Shown here piece after piece: positions 25,262 to 34,228 of a stretch of 64,000 nt of DNA (position 1 is the stretch's first letter; every line of letters begins with the position of its first letter). The stretch covers positions 1 to 64,000 of the forward strand of contig CABUVO010000014.1 of assembly GCA_902495075.1 (NCBI GenBank), given 5' to 3'. The translations under genes and the position numbers were made by a program. Under the pieces are notes generated by a model. That model had not been told where the DNA came from, ran no database searches, and saw only the letters and a list, made by a program, of their open reading frames with translations. The stretch is from an uncultured Porphyromonadaceae bacterium. Lineage in GTDB: Bacteria; Bacteroidota; Bacteroidia; Bacteroidales; Muribaculaceae.

Positions 25262-26578
25262 ATGAAAAGATTGATCCTAATCACCATTGCAGCCATGATG
25301 CTAACATCATTAGGCGTTAATGCAAAAAAGACCAAGCAACAGAAAATTGTCAATCCCGTAGATATGGAAATCCGCAAGGAGATTGCGGCAACCCCTGAGA
25401 AATCAGGAGGCATATATTACGCATATCCTTACACCTCTGATTCCCTGCCGTCTGTACCGGCGGGTTTTAAGCCCGTTTATATCAGCCACTACGGACGCCA
25501 CGGCTCTCGCTGGCATTCCTCCGACACCCTTCATGAAACAACAGTAAAGGAATTGAATAAGGAATTCAAGGCTGGCAATCTCACGAAAGACGGGGAGACG
25601 GTGCTCAACCTCGTAAAACGATGCCGGGAACACACCCGAGGACACATAGGAGAACTTTCCAAACTCGGAGAAAGACAACACCGGGGGGTTGCAAACCGTA
25701 TGTTTGCCCGTTTCCCCATGTTGTTCAACAACGGCGATACTGTGGTGGCACGCGCCTCACAAGTGCCGCGTTGCATCATGTCCATGGCAGCGTTCAACGA
25801 AGCATTGAAAGAGAACAATCCCCGCCTTGTAATCGATCACTACGCCACCCCCGGTGACATGGATATAATAGCATATCATACAAAAGCTGCAAAAGCTATA
25901 TACAAAAAGCAGCAACCCTGGAAAACCGATTATCAAAAGAAATGTGACTCACTATATCGCTGCGAAAAAACAGCGGCAAGACTTTTCAAGAATCCGGAGA
26001 AAGTGCAGAAACTTAACAAAGTCATGTCTCATCTTCACGAAGTAGGAATGGATGTGCAGGATGTCGACGGGCTGGAAGCTCCAATCCTAACATATTTCGA
26101 TACTGAAGACCTTTACAACCTGTGGAAAGGGAAAAACTATCAGCAATATGTCCGTCACGGAAAGTCGATCGACGGCAAAAGCGCAGGTCCGGAATCAGCC
26201 GAAAACCTTTTAAAGGATATAATTGACCGCACAGATGATGCACTTGCCGGAAACCTGCCTAAAGTAGATTTACGTTTCGGTCACGACGTGTTTCTGATGC
26301 GTCTTCTTGCCCGCATGGATGTGGAGGGAAGCAATGCCTCAACGCAGGGAATCGACGAAGCCTCACGGGTATGGCAAGATTTCCGGCTCACACCGATGGC
26401 GGCAAACCTGCAGCTTGTGGTTTTCCGCAATAACGCAGGTGATGAGATCGTCACCCTACGTCTCAACGAGCATCCTGTAAAAATCAGCGGAGTCAAGGAA
26501 TATGCTCCCGGTTATTACCGTTGGAGCGACCTGCGCACCAAATGGAAAAAAATAACACATATCCCATATAATGAATAA
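25262..26578 (+). CDS. Histidine-type phosphatase, exported
   Basis: A 438-residue enzyme of the histidine acid phosphatase branch. It forms a phosphohistidine and cleaves phosphomonoesters, as phytases and MINPP do. A signal peptide covers residues 1-21. The catalytic motif is YGRHGSRW (R79, H80) and the proton-donor motif is FGHD (H341, D342). Family length is normal. The next gene begins with a clear paralogue of this whole protein (shared start of the mature region EKxGGIYYAYPY), so this pair arose by tandem duplication. The two frames overlap by 8 nt. A substrate such as a sugar phosphate or inositol phosphate is a guess. Confidence 0.92.
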   Translation: MKRLILITIAAMMLTSLGVNAKKTKQQKIVNPVDMEIRKEIAATPEKSGGIYYAYPYTSDSLPSVPAGFKPVYISHYGRHGSRWHSSDTLHETTVKELNKEFKAGNLTKDGETVLNLVKRCREHTRGHIGELSKLGERQHRGVANRMFARFPMLFNNGDTVVARASQVPRCIMSMAAFNEALKENNPRLVIDHYATPGDMDIIAYHTKAAKAIYKKQQPWKTDYQKKCDSLYRCEKTAARLFKNPEKVQKLNKVMSHLHEVGMDVQDVDGLEAPILTYFDTEDLYNLWKGKNYQQYVRHGKSIDGKSAGPESAENLLKDIIDRTDDALAGNLPKVDLRFGHDVFLMRLLARMDVEGSNASTQGIDEASRVWQDFRLTPMAANLQLVVFRNNAGDEIVTLRLNEHPVKISGVKEYAPGYYRWSDLRTKWKKITHIPYNE

Positions 26579-29500
26579 ACGATTTGCTTTAACAATGCTG
26601 GCAGCCATGGCTCTCACCGCCACAGGACTCGCCAAAACCTTGAAATCTGACCCGGCATCGCGGGAAATGCTTAATGACCGGCAAATACGTGCTGAGTTTA
26701 AAACCACTCCGGAAAAGGCAGGTGGCATCTACTATGCCTATCCATATCGCACCGATTCAGTTGCTCCGGCTCCAGCCGGATTCGAACCTTTCTACATCAG
26801 CCATTATGGTCGCCACGGTTCGCGCTGGGTGATCAACAAGAAGCTGCATTCGAGCGTGGGAGATGCAATGCGTGCCCAGATGAGCGAAGGCAACCTTACG
26901 GACTTCGGTAAAGAAGTGCTTGACAAAGTGGATAGATTAGGGAAGCACACTGAGGGGCACTGGGGCGAGCTTTCGCCTCTGGGTGGACGTCAGCATAATG
27001 ATATTGCAGTAAGAATGATGATGCGCTATCCTTACCTTTTTAAAGGAAACGCCCGGGTTATTGCAAGATCGTCAAGCTCACCGAGATGCATAATCTCAAT
27101 GGCGGCATTCACGGAAGCCATGATCAAGCTGAACCGCTCGCTCAATATTCAGCGGCATTCCACTCCGGGAGATATGGAATTCATAATGAAACATTCAGAA
27201 GAAGCCTCAGATCTGGAAAAGAAAGACGCGCCCTGGCGCAAACGTTACGCATCGGCAAAAGACTCTCTCACGCGCTCTGAAGCAACCGCTGTCAAACTTT
27301 TCAAAGATCCTTCGAAAGTTAAGAATCTTCCTGAACTGATGCGGCATATTTATGACATTGCAATAGATGTGCAGGATGTCGACGGCATAGAAGAAGACGT
27401 TTTGAGTATCTTTGAGCCCGAGGACCTATACAACCAATGGAAGAGCTCAAACTATCAGATGTATGTATGCCATGCCAATTCGCCTGACGGCACGGGTGCC
27501 GGTCCGCGCAGCTCGGTAAACCTTCTCAACGAAATCATAGACACGGCTGATGAGGCGATAGCCGGAAAACGACAAACCGCGGCAGATCTGCGCTTCGGTC
27601 ATGACACTGCCCTGTTGCGCCTGATAGCACTTATGGGTGTAGAGGGCGCGGATGCATCTGTCAAAGGCTTTGAGGCGGCATCTAAAGCGTGGCAGATGCA
27701 GAATCTGACTCCGATGGGTGCCAACCTGCAGTTGACATTTCTCCGCAATAAAGATGGAGAAGTGATCGCTATGCTCCGTCTGAATGAACGACCGATGCGT
27801 ATAAACGGTATATCGGAATTCGCTCCGGGTTACTACAGATGGTCAGACCTTCGACGCATTTGGAAATCAGCCACAAATCCGGTTGCAGATATTATGGAAA
27901 GAGTTTGCCCGGGCAGTTCCCGCAAGTTCATTTTCGAGCAGGTGGAATCGCCTGAAGAGTTCTTTGAGATCTCAGCGGAGAATGGCAAACCGGTGATCAA
28001 GGGTAATTCTACCGTGAATATTGCTTCAGGGTTGAATTGGTATCTGAAATATTATCCCAACATTCACCTCAGCTGGAACCAGATGACAGCTGAACTTCCC
28101 GACGTTCTCCCCCTCCCCTCTAAGCCGGAACGCCACGTAACGGACGCAACACAACGCTACTATCTTAACTATTGCACACACTCCTATTCAATGGCATTCT
28201 GGGACTGGGATCGCTGGCAGAAGGAGATCGACTGGATGGCACTCCACGGCATCAACATGCCGCTTGCCATCACAGGCACCGATGTGGTTTGGAGAAACAC
28301 ACTGCTCCGCCTGGGATACAGCAAAAAAGAGGCTGACGAATTTGTAGCCGGCCCGGCGTTTCAGGCATGGTGGCTCATGAACAATCTTGAAGGCTGGGGT
28401 GGTCCCAATTCCGAGAAATGGTATGAAGACCGCGTCGAGCTCCAGCAACGTATTCTTGCGAGAATGAATGAGCTTGGTATGGATCCGGTTCTTCCGGGAT
28501 ATTCAGGAATGGTTCCCCACGATGCAGAGGAAAGAATGGGAATGGATGTTTCAGGGAAAGGTATCTGGAATGGTTTCACACGTCCGACTTTCCTGAAAAG
28601 CACGGATCCACAGTTCAATAAAATTGCAGACATATATTATGACGAGCTGCGCAAGGTCAGCGGCATAGCCAAATATTACAGCATGGATCCCTTCCATGAA
28701 GGAGGGAGCATCGAAGGCGTTGACCTGACTGAGGCAGGAAAGATCATAGCTGCTGCAATGAAACGCGCTAACCCGGAAGCCGCATGGGTGATCCAGGGAT
28801 GGAACGAAAACCCTCGCGCCAAACTTTACGCCGGCATTCCCAAAGGGGATATCGTTGTTCTTGACCTTGCCTCTGAAATCAAGCCACAGTGGGGAGACCC
28901 CGACACTCCTTCCAAGACACCGCGCCCCAACGGTTATGACGGACACGACTGGCTATGGTGCATGCTGCTGAATTTCGGTGGTAATGTAGGTCTTCACGGC
29001 AGAATGGACAATGTGATCGGAGGATATTACAAAGCCAAGGAATCAAGTTTTGGGAAAGACATGACCGGAATAGGTCTGACACCCGAGGGTATTGAAAACA
29101 ACCCTATGATGTATGAACTCGTTTCAGAACTTATCTGGCGGCCAGAAAAATTCACCAAGGAGGCATGGCTCGAAGGATATGCAAAGGCACGCTATGGCGC
29201 TAAGAACAGCAACGTGACCAAAGCATGGAACCAGCTTGCCAACACAATCTACAATTGTCCCTGGGGTAATCTTCAGCAGGGCACCACAGAATCTATTTTC
29301 TGTGCGCGTCCATCTGAAAAAGCATGGAAAGTGTCGAGTTGGAGCCGTATGAAGCCATATTACAAACCGGAAGATGTGATATCCGCCGCAAAGAAATTTG
29401 CAGCGGCAGCTCCTGCATTGAAAGATAATGAGAACTATCGTTATGACCTTGTTGACATCACTCGTCAGGCAATCGCAGAGAAAGGTAGACTTGTGTACAC

Positions 29501-29957
29501 GGAGATGCAGAAAGCCTTGAAGAAAAATGACATGAAGACGTTTAAAACGGAATCCGATAAATTCCTTTCTCTCATCAAACTTCAGGATGAATTGCTTTCC
29601 AGCCGTCCGGAATTCAGCGTCCAGACATGGATAGATGATGCCCGCAAACTCGCTCCTTCAAAGAAAGAACGCGACAACTTCGAGGACAATGCAAGATTGA
29701 TCATCACCACATGGGGACCGCGCGTGGCAAGCGAGGACGGAGGTCTGCGCGATTATGGACACCGCGAATGGAGCGGCGTGCTCGGCACACTCTATTACGA
29801 CCGATGGAAAACATGGATCGACCATATGCTTGCAGGCGACAAGACCCCTATCGACTTCTACGAGATAGATGAGAAATGGGTAAACTCCCGCGAACGTTAC
29901 CCGCTCTCCAACGCAGACCCCGTCGCCTTATCCCTTAAAGCTTTGAAGAATTTGTAA
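26571..29957 (+). CDS. Histidine phosphatase-GH89 fusion enzyme
   Basis: A 1128-residue exported two-domain enzyme. Residues 1-20 are a signal peptide. Residues 25-435 form a histidine phosphatase with R81-H82 in YGRHGSRW and H344-D345 in FGHD, so both catalytic motifs are kept. Residues 440-1120 form a GH89 alpha-N-acetylglucosaminidase (NAGLU-like): a small alpha/beta domain (SGLNWYLKYYPNIHLSWNQM), then the TIM barrel (YYLNYCTHSYSMAFWDWDRW, MALHGINMPLAITGTDVVW). Likely catalytic glutamates are E710 in MDPFHEGGS and E839 in LTPEGI, equivalent to those of human NAGLU, and a helical end domain follows. The frame is continuous with no stop or start between domains. It may release alpha-GlcNAc and remove a phosphate from the same glycan. 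Confidence 0.93.
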   Translation: MNKRFALTMLAAMALTATGLAKTLKSDPASREMLNDRQIRAEFKTTPEKAGGIYYAYPYRTDSVAPAPAGFEPFYISHYGRHGSRWVINKKLHSSVGDAMRAQMSEGNLTDFGKEVLDKVDRLGKHTEGHWGELSPLGGRQHNDIAVRMMMRYPYLFKGNARVIARSSSSPRCIISMAAFTEAMIKLNRSLNIQRHSTPGDMEFIMKHSEEASDLEKKDAPWRKRYASAKDSLTRSEATAVKLFKDPSKVKNLPELMRHIYDIAIDVQDVDGIEEDVLSIFEPEDLYNQWKSSNYQMYVCHANSPDGTGAGPRSSVNLLNEIIDTADEAIAGKRQTAADLRFGHDTALLRLIALMGVEGADASVKGFEAASKAWQMQNLTPMGANLQLTFLRNKDGEVIAMLRLNERPMRINGISEFAPGYYRWSDLRRIWKSATNPVADIMERVCPGSSRKFIFEQVESPEEFFEISAENGKPVIKGNSTVNIASGLNWYLKYYPNIHLSWNQMTAELPDVLPLPSKPERHVTDATQRYYLNYCTHSYSMAFWDWDRWQKEIDWMALHGINMPLAITGTDVVWRNTLLRLGYSKKEADEFVAGPAFQAWWLMNNLEGWGGPNSEKWYEDRVELQQRILARMNELGMDPVLPGYSGMVPHDAEERMGMDVSGKGIWNGFTRPTFLKSTDPQFNKIADIYYDELRKVSGIAKYYSMDPFHEGGSIEGVDLTEAGKIIAAAMKRANPEAAWVIQGWNENPRAKLYAGIPKGDIVVLDLASEIKPQWGDPDTPSKTPRPNGYDGHDWLWCMLLNFGGNVGLHGRMDNVIGGYYKAKESSFGKDMTGIGLTPEGIENNPMMYELVSELIWRPEKFTKEAWLEGYAKARYGAKNSNVTKAWNQLANTIYNCPWGNLQQGTTESIFCARPSEKAWKVSSWSRMKPYYKPEDVISAAKKFAAAAPALKDNENYRYDLVDITRQAIAEKGRLVYTEMQKALKKNDMKTFKTESDKFLSLIKLQDELLSSRPEFSVQTWIDDARKLAPSKKERDNFEDNARLIITTWGPRVASEDGGLRDYGHREWSGVLGTLYYDRWKTWIDHMLAGDKTPIDFYEIDEKWVNSRERYPLSNADPVALSLKALKNL

Positions 29958-30085
29958 TGCTTTTGAATAATTTGTAATGTTAAATGTGTAATGTTTAATG
30001 AATTGGCTCGCCTCTAATAATTAAACATTACACATTTAAAATTTAACATTAAACAAAGCATTACACATTTAAAATTTAACATTAA
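29958..30085. repeat. AATGTTTAATG hairpin repeat, copy 1
   Basis: Imperfect repeats of AATGTTAAATGTGTAATG are followed by the inverted form CATTACACATTTAAAATTTA. They can fold into a long AT-only stem. Related copies lie at 32086-32158, 57895-58060 and 61573-61650. Confidence 0.7.
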
Positions 30086-30090
30086 ACAAA

Positions 30091-30124
30091 AGGGGCTTGG
30101 AAATCTGATGATTTCCAAGCCCCT
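30091..30124. terminator. Terminator of tRNA-Pro (and GH89 gene)
   Basis: 15-bp perfect arms AGGGGCTTGGAAATC and complement flank TGAT. On the minus strand it starts 4 nt after the tRNA and is followed by TTTTGTTTAATG. Confidence 0.85.
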
Positions 30125-30128
30125 TCTG

Positions 30129-30202
30129 TCGGGGTGAGGCGACTCGAACGCCCGACCTCTACGTCCCGAACGTAGCGCGCTAACCAACTGTGCTACACCC
30201 CG
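30129..30202 (-). tRNA. tRNA-Pro (anticodon CGG)
   Basis: A 74-nt cloverleaf on the minus strand. Acceptor CGGGGTG pairs with CACCCCG, anticodon stem CTACG/CGTAG holds loop TTCGGGA, and T stem GGGCG/CGCCT holds TTCGAGT. The discriminator is A, and CCA is not encoded. Confidence 0.97.
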
Positions 30203-30268
30203 ATTTTTGTTTGCGACTGCAAAGTTACTATTTTTTTTTGCAATCGCAAAATTTTAAACAATAAACTA

Positions 30269-31219
30269 TTAAAATAATGTGGCGGAACTGTCAATATAAC
30301 TGCCGGAATAACCGATTATGCAGAAGATTATAAGCGCAAAAATGGCGAAACTCACCATGTTCACCAGCGACAGTCGCCAAGCTGCCACACTATATCCAGG
30401 TTTACGCGCATAATATATAGTAATGAAACTCAATGCCATCGAGAGTAGTGACAAAATGAGGAAGAATCTATTGTCAACTATGCAGACCTCTACCGGTATA
30501 AGAATTCCTACTACAGTATAAATAACGGTATTGACAACAAGAAGAACCGTGGCAGCTTTCATTCCATATCGTCCGAAGAAAGTTGTTCTTGAATTGATTG
30601 CATTTTTACTACGATGAAACATTCCGAAGATAACATGACAGTTAACTGCCATCAAACCCATTATGACACTCATTGTGAGGGATGGACGGAGATTCCACCA
30701 ATTCACCACAACAGAATTAGTATGTTGCGACTGTGCCAGTTCTGTGCTCACCACTGCTATCGGACCAAAAATCAAAAATGTTGCAACCGGATAGAATATC
30801 GATCGGCTCAAGGGGTGCGGACCGACATTGCTTATTGCCACTATCAAAAGCAGCAATGCCGCGACTATCAGGGTCCACCATCCGGTCATAGAAAGGAGAG
30901 CAAGACCAGCGGTGGCAGTAAGTATCGAAAATATCTTGATTCCCTCTTTGAGAATTTCAGCAACTGGACGATGAATATCTTCAGCAAATATTATATTGTC
31001 TTCCTCATTATCTCCATAACCATGTATGGCATCAAAATAACGATGCATCACATTACTGGCACATTGGGCGAGAACAGCGAACAGCAGACATACAAAAGCT
31101 GTATAGGGCTCAATTTTTCCGTGAGCTGCAGCAGCGGCAGTGCCGCCAATAACGGATGCAATGCCGAGCCATAATGTCCGCAGCCCGGCAGCCTTTACTA
31201 AAATCTGAAACGCAGTCAT
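30269..31219 (-). CDS. UbiA family prenyltransferase (MenA-like)
   Basis: This inner-membrane enzyme of about 316 residues with some nine helices joins an isoprenoid chain to an aromatic or other acceptor. The metal-diphosphate motif is in ASNVMHRYFDAIHGYGDNE, close to the N(x)4YFDxxxGxD pattern of MenA. A second Asp-rich loop typical of UbiA enzymes is less clear (FGMFHRSKNAINSRTTFFGR occupies that position), so the exact reaction is open. The ATG at 31219 is chosen because the predicted -7 box (31344-31337) places the transcript start downstream of the longer possible start at 31339. It is divergent from psd. Confidence 0.82.
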   Translation of the reverse strand: MTAFQILVKAAGLRTLWLGIASVIGGTAAAAAHGKIEPYTAFVCLLFAVLAQCASNVMHRYFDAIHGYGDNEEDNIIFAEDIHRPVAEILKEGIKIFSILTATAGLALLSMTGWWTLIVAALLLLIVAISNVGPHPLSRSIFYPVATFLIFGPIAVVSTELAQSQHTNSVVVNWWNLRPSLTMSVIMGLMAVNCHVIFGMFHRSKNAINSRTTFFGRYGMKAATVLLVVNTVIYTVVGILIPVEVCIVDNRFFLILSLLSMALSFITIYYARKPGYSVAAWRLSLVNMVSFAIFALIIFCIIGYSGSYIDSSATLF

Positions 31220-31305
31220 GGTAACAATAATTAGGTGTCTTCTCAGAAGACGTGACGAAGATAGATATTTATTTAGAAAGCGGAGGCACTTTCTTAGTTG
31301 TTCAA

Positions 31306-31336
31306 TTGCAAAATTAATTAAAAAGGTGTAAATTTG
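31306..31336 (+). promoter_or_regulatory. Promoter of psd-pssA operon
   Basis: TTG at 31306-31308, a 20-nt spacer, then TAAATTTG at 31329-31336. Its -7 box abuts the -7 box of the opposite gene, forming the near-palindrome TAAATTTGCAAATGTA. Confidence 0.65.
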
Positions 31337-31344
31337 CAAATGTA
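31337..31344 (-). promoter_or_regulatory. -7 box of UbiA-family gene
   Basis: Minus-strand TACATTTG fits TAnnTTTG and is placed back to back with the psd -7 box. Confidence 0.55.
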
Positions 31345-31354
31345 TTTTTCAACT

Positions 31355-31410
31355 TCTAAACTGCGCATTGCGCAATTAAAACTTCAACTTTACGCTTGTG
31401 AAAGTTGAAT
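31355..31410. repeat. Partial inverted copy of 180-bp TIR repeat
   Basis: Elements TAAACTGCGC, GCGCAATTAAA and CTTCAACTTTACGCTTGTGA with its continuation match the reverse complement of the left third of copy A (22709-22888). It lies in the psd leader. Confidence 0.65.
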
Positions 31411-31425
31411 GATAAGGATTCTGAG

Positions 31426-32094
31426 ATGAAGATTCACCGGGAAGGAACCAACATACTGATATTATTGTTTATCGTATTGGCAATGCTAAACGTGCCGATA
31501 TGGCTTTTTATGCCTCCTGTCGTAATTCCGGCATGTCTCACAGCGCTTTCAGTGATTGTCTATAGTTTCGTTTTCAATTTTTTCCGCTGCCCGCAGCGGC
31601 ATTATAGAGGCGAACGAAAGGGGATGGTCGTGAGCTCTGTGGATGGCAAAGTAGTGGCTGTTGAACGCACATACGAAGGTGAATACCTGAAAAGCGACGC
31701 AATAATGCTCTCGGTTTTCATGTCGCCCCTCAACGTACACGCCAACTGGTTTCCCGTTGACGGCGAAGTAGAATACGTAAAACATCACAGTGGGAGATTT
31801 CTCTCGGCATATCTTCCCAAAGCAAGCACCGACAACGAGCGGAGCACCATCGGAATCGAAGCCGACTGTGGCTCAAGAATAACAGTCAGACAGATTGCAG
31901 GCGCCATGGCGCGAAGAATCGTCACCTACGCCCGCAAAGGAGAAGAGGCATCCATTGATGAGCACTTAGGGTTCATTAAATTCGGATCGCGTGTAGACAT
32001 CTATCTGCCTGTAGATTGCGAAATTCTCGTTAAAATAGGCGACATCACCCGAGGAGGAGTCACCCCGGTAGCCAAATTTAGGAATAATGTGTAA
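31426..32094 (+). CDS. psd: Phosphatidylserine decarboxylase
   Basis: A 222-residue small-type proenzyme that makes phosphatidylethanolamine. The ATG at 31426 (MKIHREGTN) fits the family; an upstream TTG frame is rejected. Two hydrophobic helices at residues 10-52 anchor it in the inner membrane. The conserved core is SVFMSPLNVHANWFPVDG near residue 103 and HHSGRFLSAYLPKAS. Self-cleavage to form the pyruvoyl group is expected at Gly-Ser in IKFGSRVDIYLP near residue 187. It is followed by pssA, which supplies its substrate. Confidence 0.94.
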   Translation: MKIHREGTNILILLFIVLAMLNVPIWLFMPPVVIPACLTALSVIVYSFVFNFFRCPQRHYRGERKGMVVSSVDGKVVAVERTYEGEYLKSDAIMLSVFMSPLNVHANWFPVDGEVEYVKHHSGRFLSAYLPKASTDNERSTIGIEADCGSRITVRQIAGAMARRIVTYARKGEEASIDEHLGFIKFGSRVDIYLPVDCEILVKIGDITRGGVTPVAKFRNNV

Positions 32095-32158
32095 TGTTAA
32101 ATGTTTAATGTTTAATTTTTTGTCTCGAATCATTACACATTTAACATTTAACATTAAA
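32086..32158. repeat. AATGTTTAATG hairpin repeat, copy 2
   Basis: Left arm AATGTGTAATGTTAAATGTT and inverted right arm CATTACACATTTAACATTTA flank a loop with TTGTCTCGAA. It overlaps the end of psd and ends before pssA. Confidence 0.75.
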
Positions 32159-32169
32159 AATTAATTGAA

Positions 32170-32862
32170 GTGATAAAACGAAATATACCGAACAGCATCA
32201 CCTGCCTCAATATCACGGCAGGATGCATCGCAATAATCTTCGCCCTCCGCGGAGACCATATGATATATGGACTTGAAGCATACAACTGGGCATATATCTT
32301 TATAGGTATAGCTGCCGTGATGGACTTCCTTGACGGCTTCGCGGCGCGTCTACTACATGCATATTCCAATCTCGGCAAGGAGCTGGATTCCCTCTGCGAT
32401 GCAGTAAGTTTCGGAGTGGCTCCGGCAATGATACTTTTCTCAACACTGGAAAGATATGGCAATCCGGAATGGATATGCTGGGCATCGCTGTTGATACCGG
32501 TATTTGGTGTGCTCCGTCTCGCCAAATTCAATATCGATACCCGTCAGACCACGAGCTTTATCGGTTTGCCAATCCCTGCCAACGCCATCTTCTGGATAGG
32601 ATATACAGCATTGTGCAATGACATGTCAGGCATTATGTGCGAATGGTGGTTTATAGTCCCCGTACTTTTGGTGGAATGCTGGCTGATGGTATCACCCCTG
32701 AAACTGTTCTCACTCAAGTTCAAGACATGGGGATGGAAAGGCAACCAGTTCCGCTGGCTTCTTATAGTCACGGCTATTGTGCTGGTATTCTGTGCCGGTG
32801 TTCCGGGATTGATGTGGCTGATTATCGCCTATCTGCTGTATGGGGTGATGAGTAGAAATTAG
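32170..32862 (+). CDS. pssA: CDP-diacylglycerol-serine O-phosphatidyltransferase
   Basis: This 230-residue membrane enzyme makes phosphatidylserine from CDP-diacylglycerol and serine. The full CDP-alcohol phosphotransferase motif DGx2ARx8Gx3Dx3D is visible in MDFLDGFAARLL and GKELDSLCDAVSFGVAP near residues 54-85. About seven to eight hydrophobic helices are present. The frame starts with GTG, read as MIKRNIPNSITCLNI, which fits family members, so GTG initiation is likely. It lies 75 nt after psd with a repeat hairpin between them. Confidence 0.95.
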   Translation: MIKRNIPNSITCLNITAGCIAIIFALRGDHMIYGLEAYNWAYIFIGIAAVMDFLDGFAARLLHAYSNLGKELDSLCDAVSFGVAPAMILFSTLERYGNPEWICWASLLIPVFGVLRLAKFNIDTRQTTSFIGLPIPANAIFWIGYTALCNDMSGIMCEWWFIVPVLLVECWLMVSPLKLFSLKFKTWGWKGNQFRWLLIVTAIVLVFCAGVPGLMWLIIAYLLYGVMSRN

Positions 32863-32927
32863 GCTTTAGGCTTTAGGTGTTAGGCTTTAGGCTTTAGGTG
32901 TTAGGCTTTAGGCTTTAGGCTTTAGGA
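32861..32927. repeat. Heptamer array TTTAGGC, copy 2
   Basis: About nine copies of TTAGGCT, with TTAGGTG every third unit, starting right at the pssA stop codon. This is the same unit as at 5689-5739. Confidence 0.85.
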
Positions 32928-32929
32928 AT

Positions 32930-32971
32930 TAAACTTTTTAAACTTCAACTTTACGCTTGCGAAAGTTGAAT
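32930..32971. repeat. Partial copy of 180-bp TIR repeat
   Basis: AAACTTCAACTTTACGCTTG followed by CGAAAGTTGAATAAAA matches the end of the 180-bp family in the same orientation as 31355-31410. Confidence 0.65.
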
Positions 32972-32985
32972 AAAACAGGTGAATA

Positions 32986-33396
32986 TTGGGAATTATATTT
33001 ATAATATTAATAGTTACTATGTTTATCTTCTGGCCTCAGATAACCAGATGGATACATAGATTTATGGCTCGGCGTGCCGAAGATATGGTGCGCAAGATGG
33101 CGGGAATGCCCTCCCGAAAGGAGGAGGAACGCCGTCGCAAACAACAGGAAAAACGACAGCGGGCATCAGGTTCACGTAGCAACTACAGTCGCGATCCACG
33201 CTCCGGAGGATATGCCGCCAACCCTGAAGAGGTTGTGCGCAATATGCAACAATATGCCGAAGATGTAGAATTTGTTGAGACAAAGGAATATTCAGAGACA
33301 GAGATCCGTGAAGACGACACCAAAGGCAATCAGCGTATCTATCGTGAAAACCAGGTATCCGATGTTGAATATATTGAAATAAAAGACAATGGGTAA
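32986..33396 (+). CDS. DUF4834 family membrane protein
   Basis: A 136-residue protein with one N-terminal helix (IIFIILIVTMFIFWPQI) and a basic, then acidic, cytoplasmic region (SRKEEERRRKQQEKRQRAS; VEFVETKEYSETEIREDD). This layout fits DUF4834, a small Bacteroidetes-specific family of unknown function. The frame begins with TTG at 32986; the first in-frame ATG is ten codons later, inside the helix, so TTG initiation or an undetected start is likely. It overlaps the HAD gene by 8 nt. Confidence 0.75.
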   Translation: MGIIFIILIVTMFIFWPQITRWIHRFMARRAEDMVRKMAGMPSRKEEERRRKQQEKRQRASGSRSNYSRDPRSGGYAANPEEVVRNMQQYAEDVEFVETKEYSETEIREDDTKGNQRIYRENQVSDVEYIEIKDNG

Positions 33397-34228
33397 GACA
33401 CTATACGTCAGCGACCTTGATGGCACACTGATGCAGCCTGGGGCATATCTGTCGCAAAAGACCATCGACATGCTGAATCGGAGCATTGCCGACAGGAAGC
33501 TTTTCACGATTGCAACAGCCCGCACACCAGCCACCGTGGCAGACATCATAAAAGACGTGAACATGAATATCCCTGCCATAGTCTTCACTGGAGCTGCAAT
33601 CTGGAATCCGAAAACCAAACATTATTCCAGCGTAAAATACATGAATCCGGATGCTGTCAGGAATCTCATCGACACCTATCACCGGATGCATTTCCCTATT
33701 TTCCATTTCACCCTCGAAGGCGATGTGGTAAACATATATCACATTGGCGGCAAACTCAACGATCTCGAAGAGACGTTTGTAAAGGAACGCATCAAATCTC
33801 CTTATAAACGCTTCCACTTATCGGACGACGGCACAGAAATCTCGCCTGACGACATAAGCAAAACATTGATATTCTATGGCATGCAGCCGACAGAGTTAGC
33901 ATCTGCCGTGCATGCCGAAGCTTGCGAATTGAAAGGGTGCCGACATCAATACTACCACGATCTCTATGGTCCGGAAATAGGTCTTATAGATGCGTTCGCG
34001 CCTGATGCAACAAAAGCAAAGGCAGTAATGGAGATGAAAGAGCAAACCGGAGCCGACAGAGTCGTAGTATTCGGGGACAATCTCAACGACATTCCCATGC
34101 TGGAGGTGGCAGACGTGGCAGTTGCTGTTGAAAACGCGCTGCCAGAAGTTAAAGAAGTCGCGGATATAGTGATCGGACCCAACACCGCCGATTCTGTAGC
34201 GGAATTCATATTGAATGACAGGGATTAA
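33389..34228 (+). CDS. HAD hydrolase, Cof type
   Basis: A 279-residue Cof/YidA-type phosphatase of the haloacid dehalogenase superfamily. Motif I is LYVSDLDGTLM (residues 5-15, nucleophile Asp and DxD), motif II is TIATARTPA near 36, and motifs III-IV are K211-like and VVFGDNLNDIPML near 228. The central C2-type cap domain is present. Members dephosphorylate sugar phosphates or cofactors such as FMN and PLP; the substrate is unknown here. It overlaps the preceding gene by 8 nt and the histidine kinase gene by 1 nt (TAATG). Confidence 0.93.
   Translation: MGKTLYVSDLDGTLMQPGAYLSQKTIDMLNRSIADRKLFTIATARTPATVADIIKDVNMNIPAIVFTGAAIWNPKTKHYSSVKYMNPDAVRNLIDTYHRMHFPIFHFTLEGDVVNIYHIGGKLNDLEETFVKERIKSPYKRFHLSDDGTEISPDDISKTLIFYGMQPTELASAVHAEACELKGCRHQYYHDLYGPEIGLIDAFAPDATKAKAVMEMKEQTGADRVVVFGDNLNDIPMLEVADVAVAVENALPEVKEVADIVIGPNTADSVAEFILNDRD

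Noticed and set aside
31220..31339. 40-residue N-terminal extension of the UbiA-family protein
   Set aside because: The predicted promoter starts transcription downstream of this start, and the extension has no likeness to the family.
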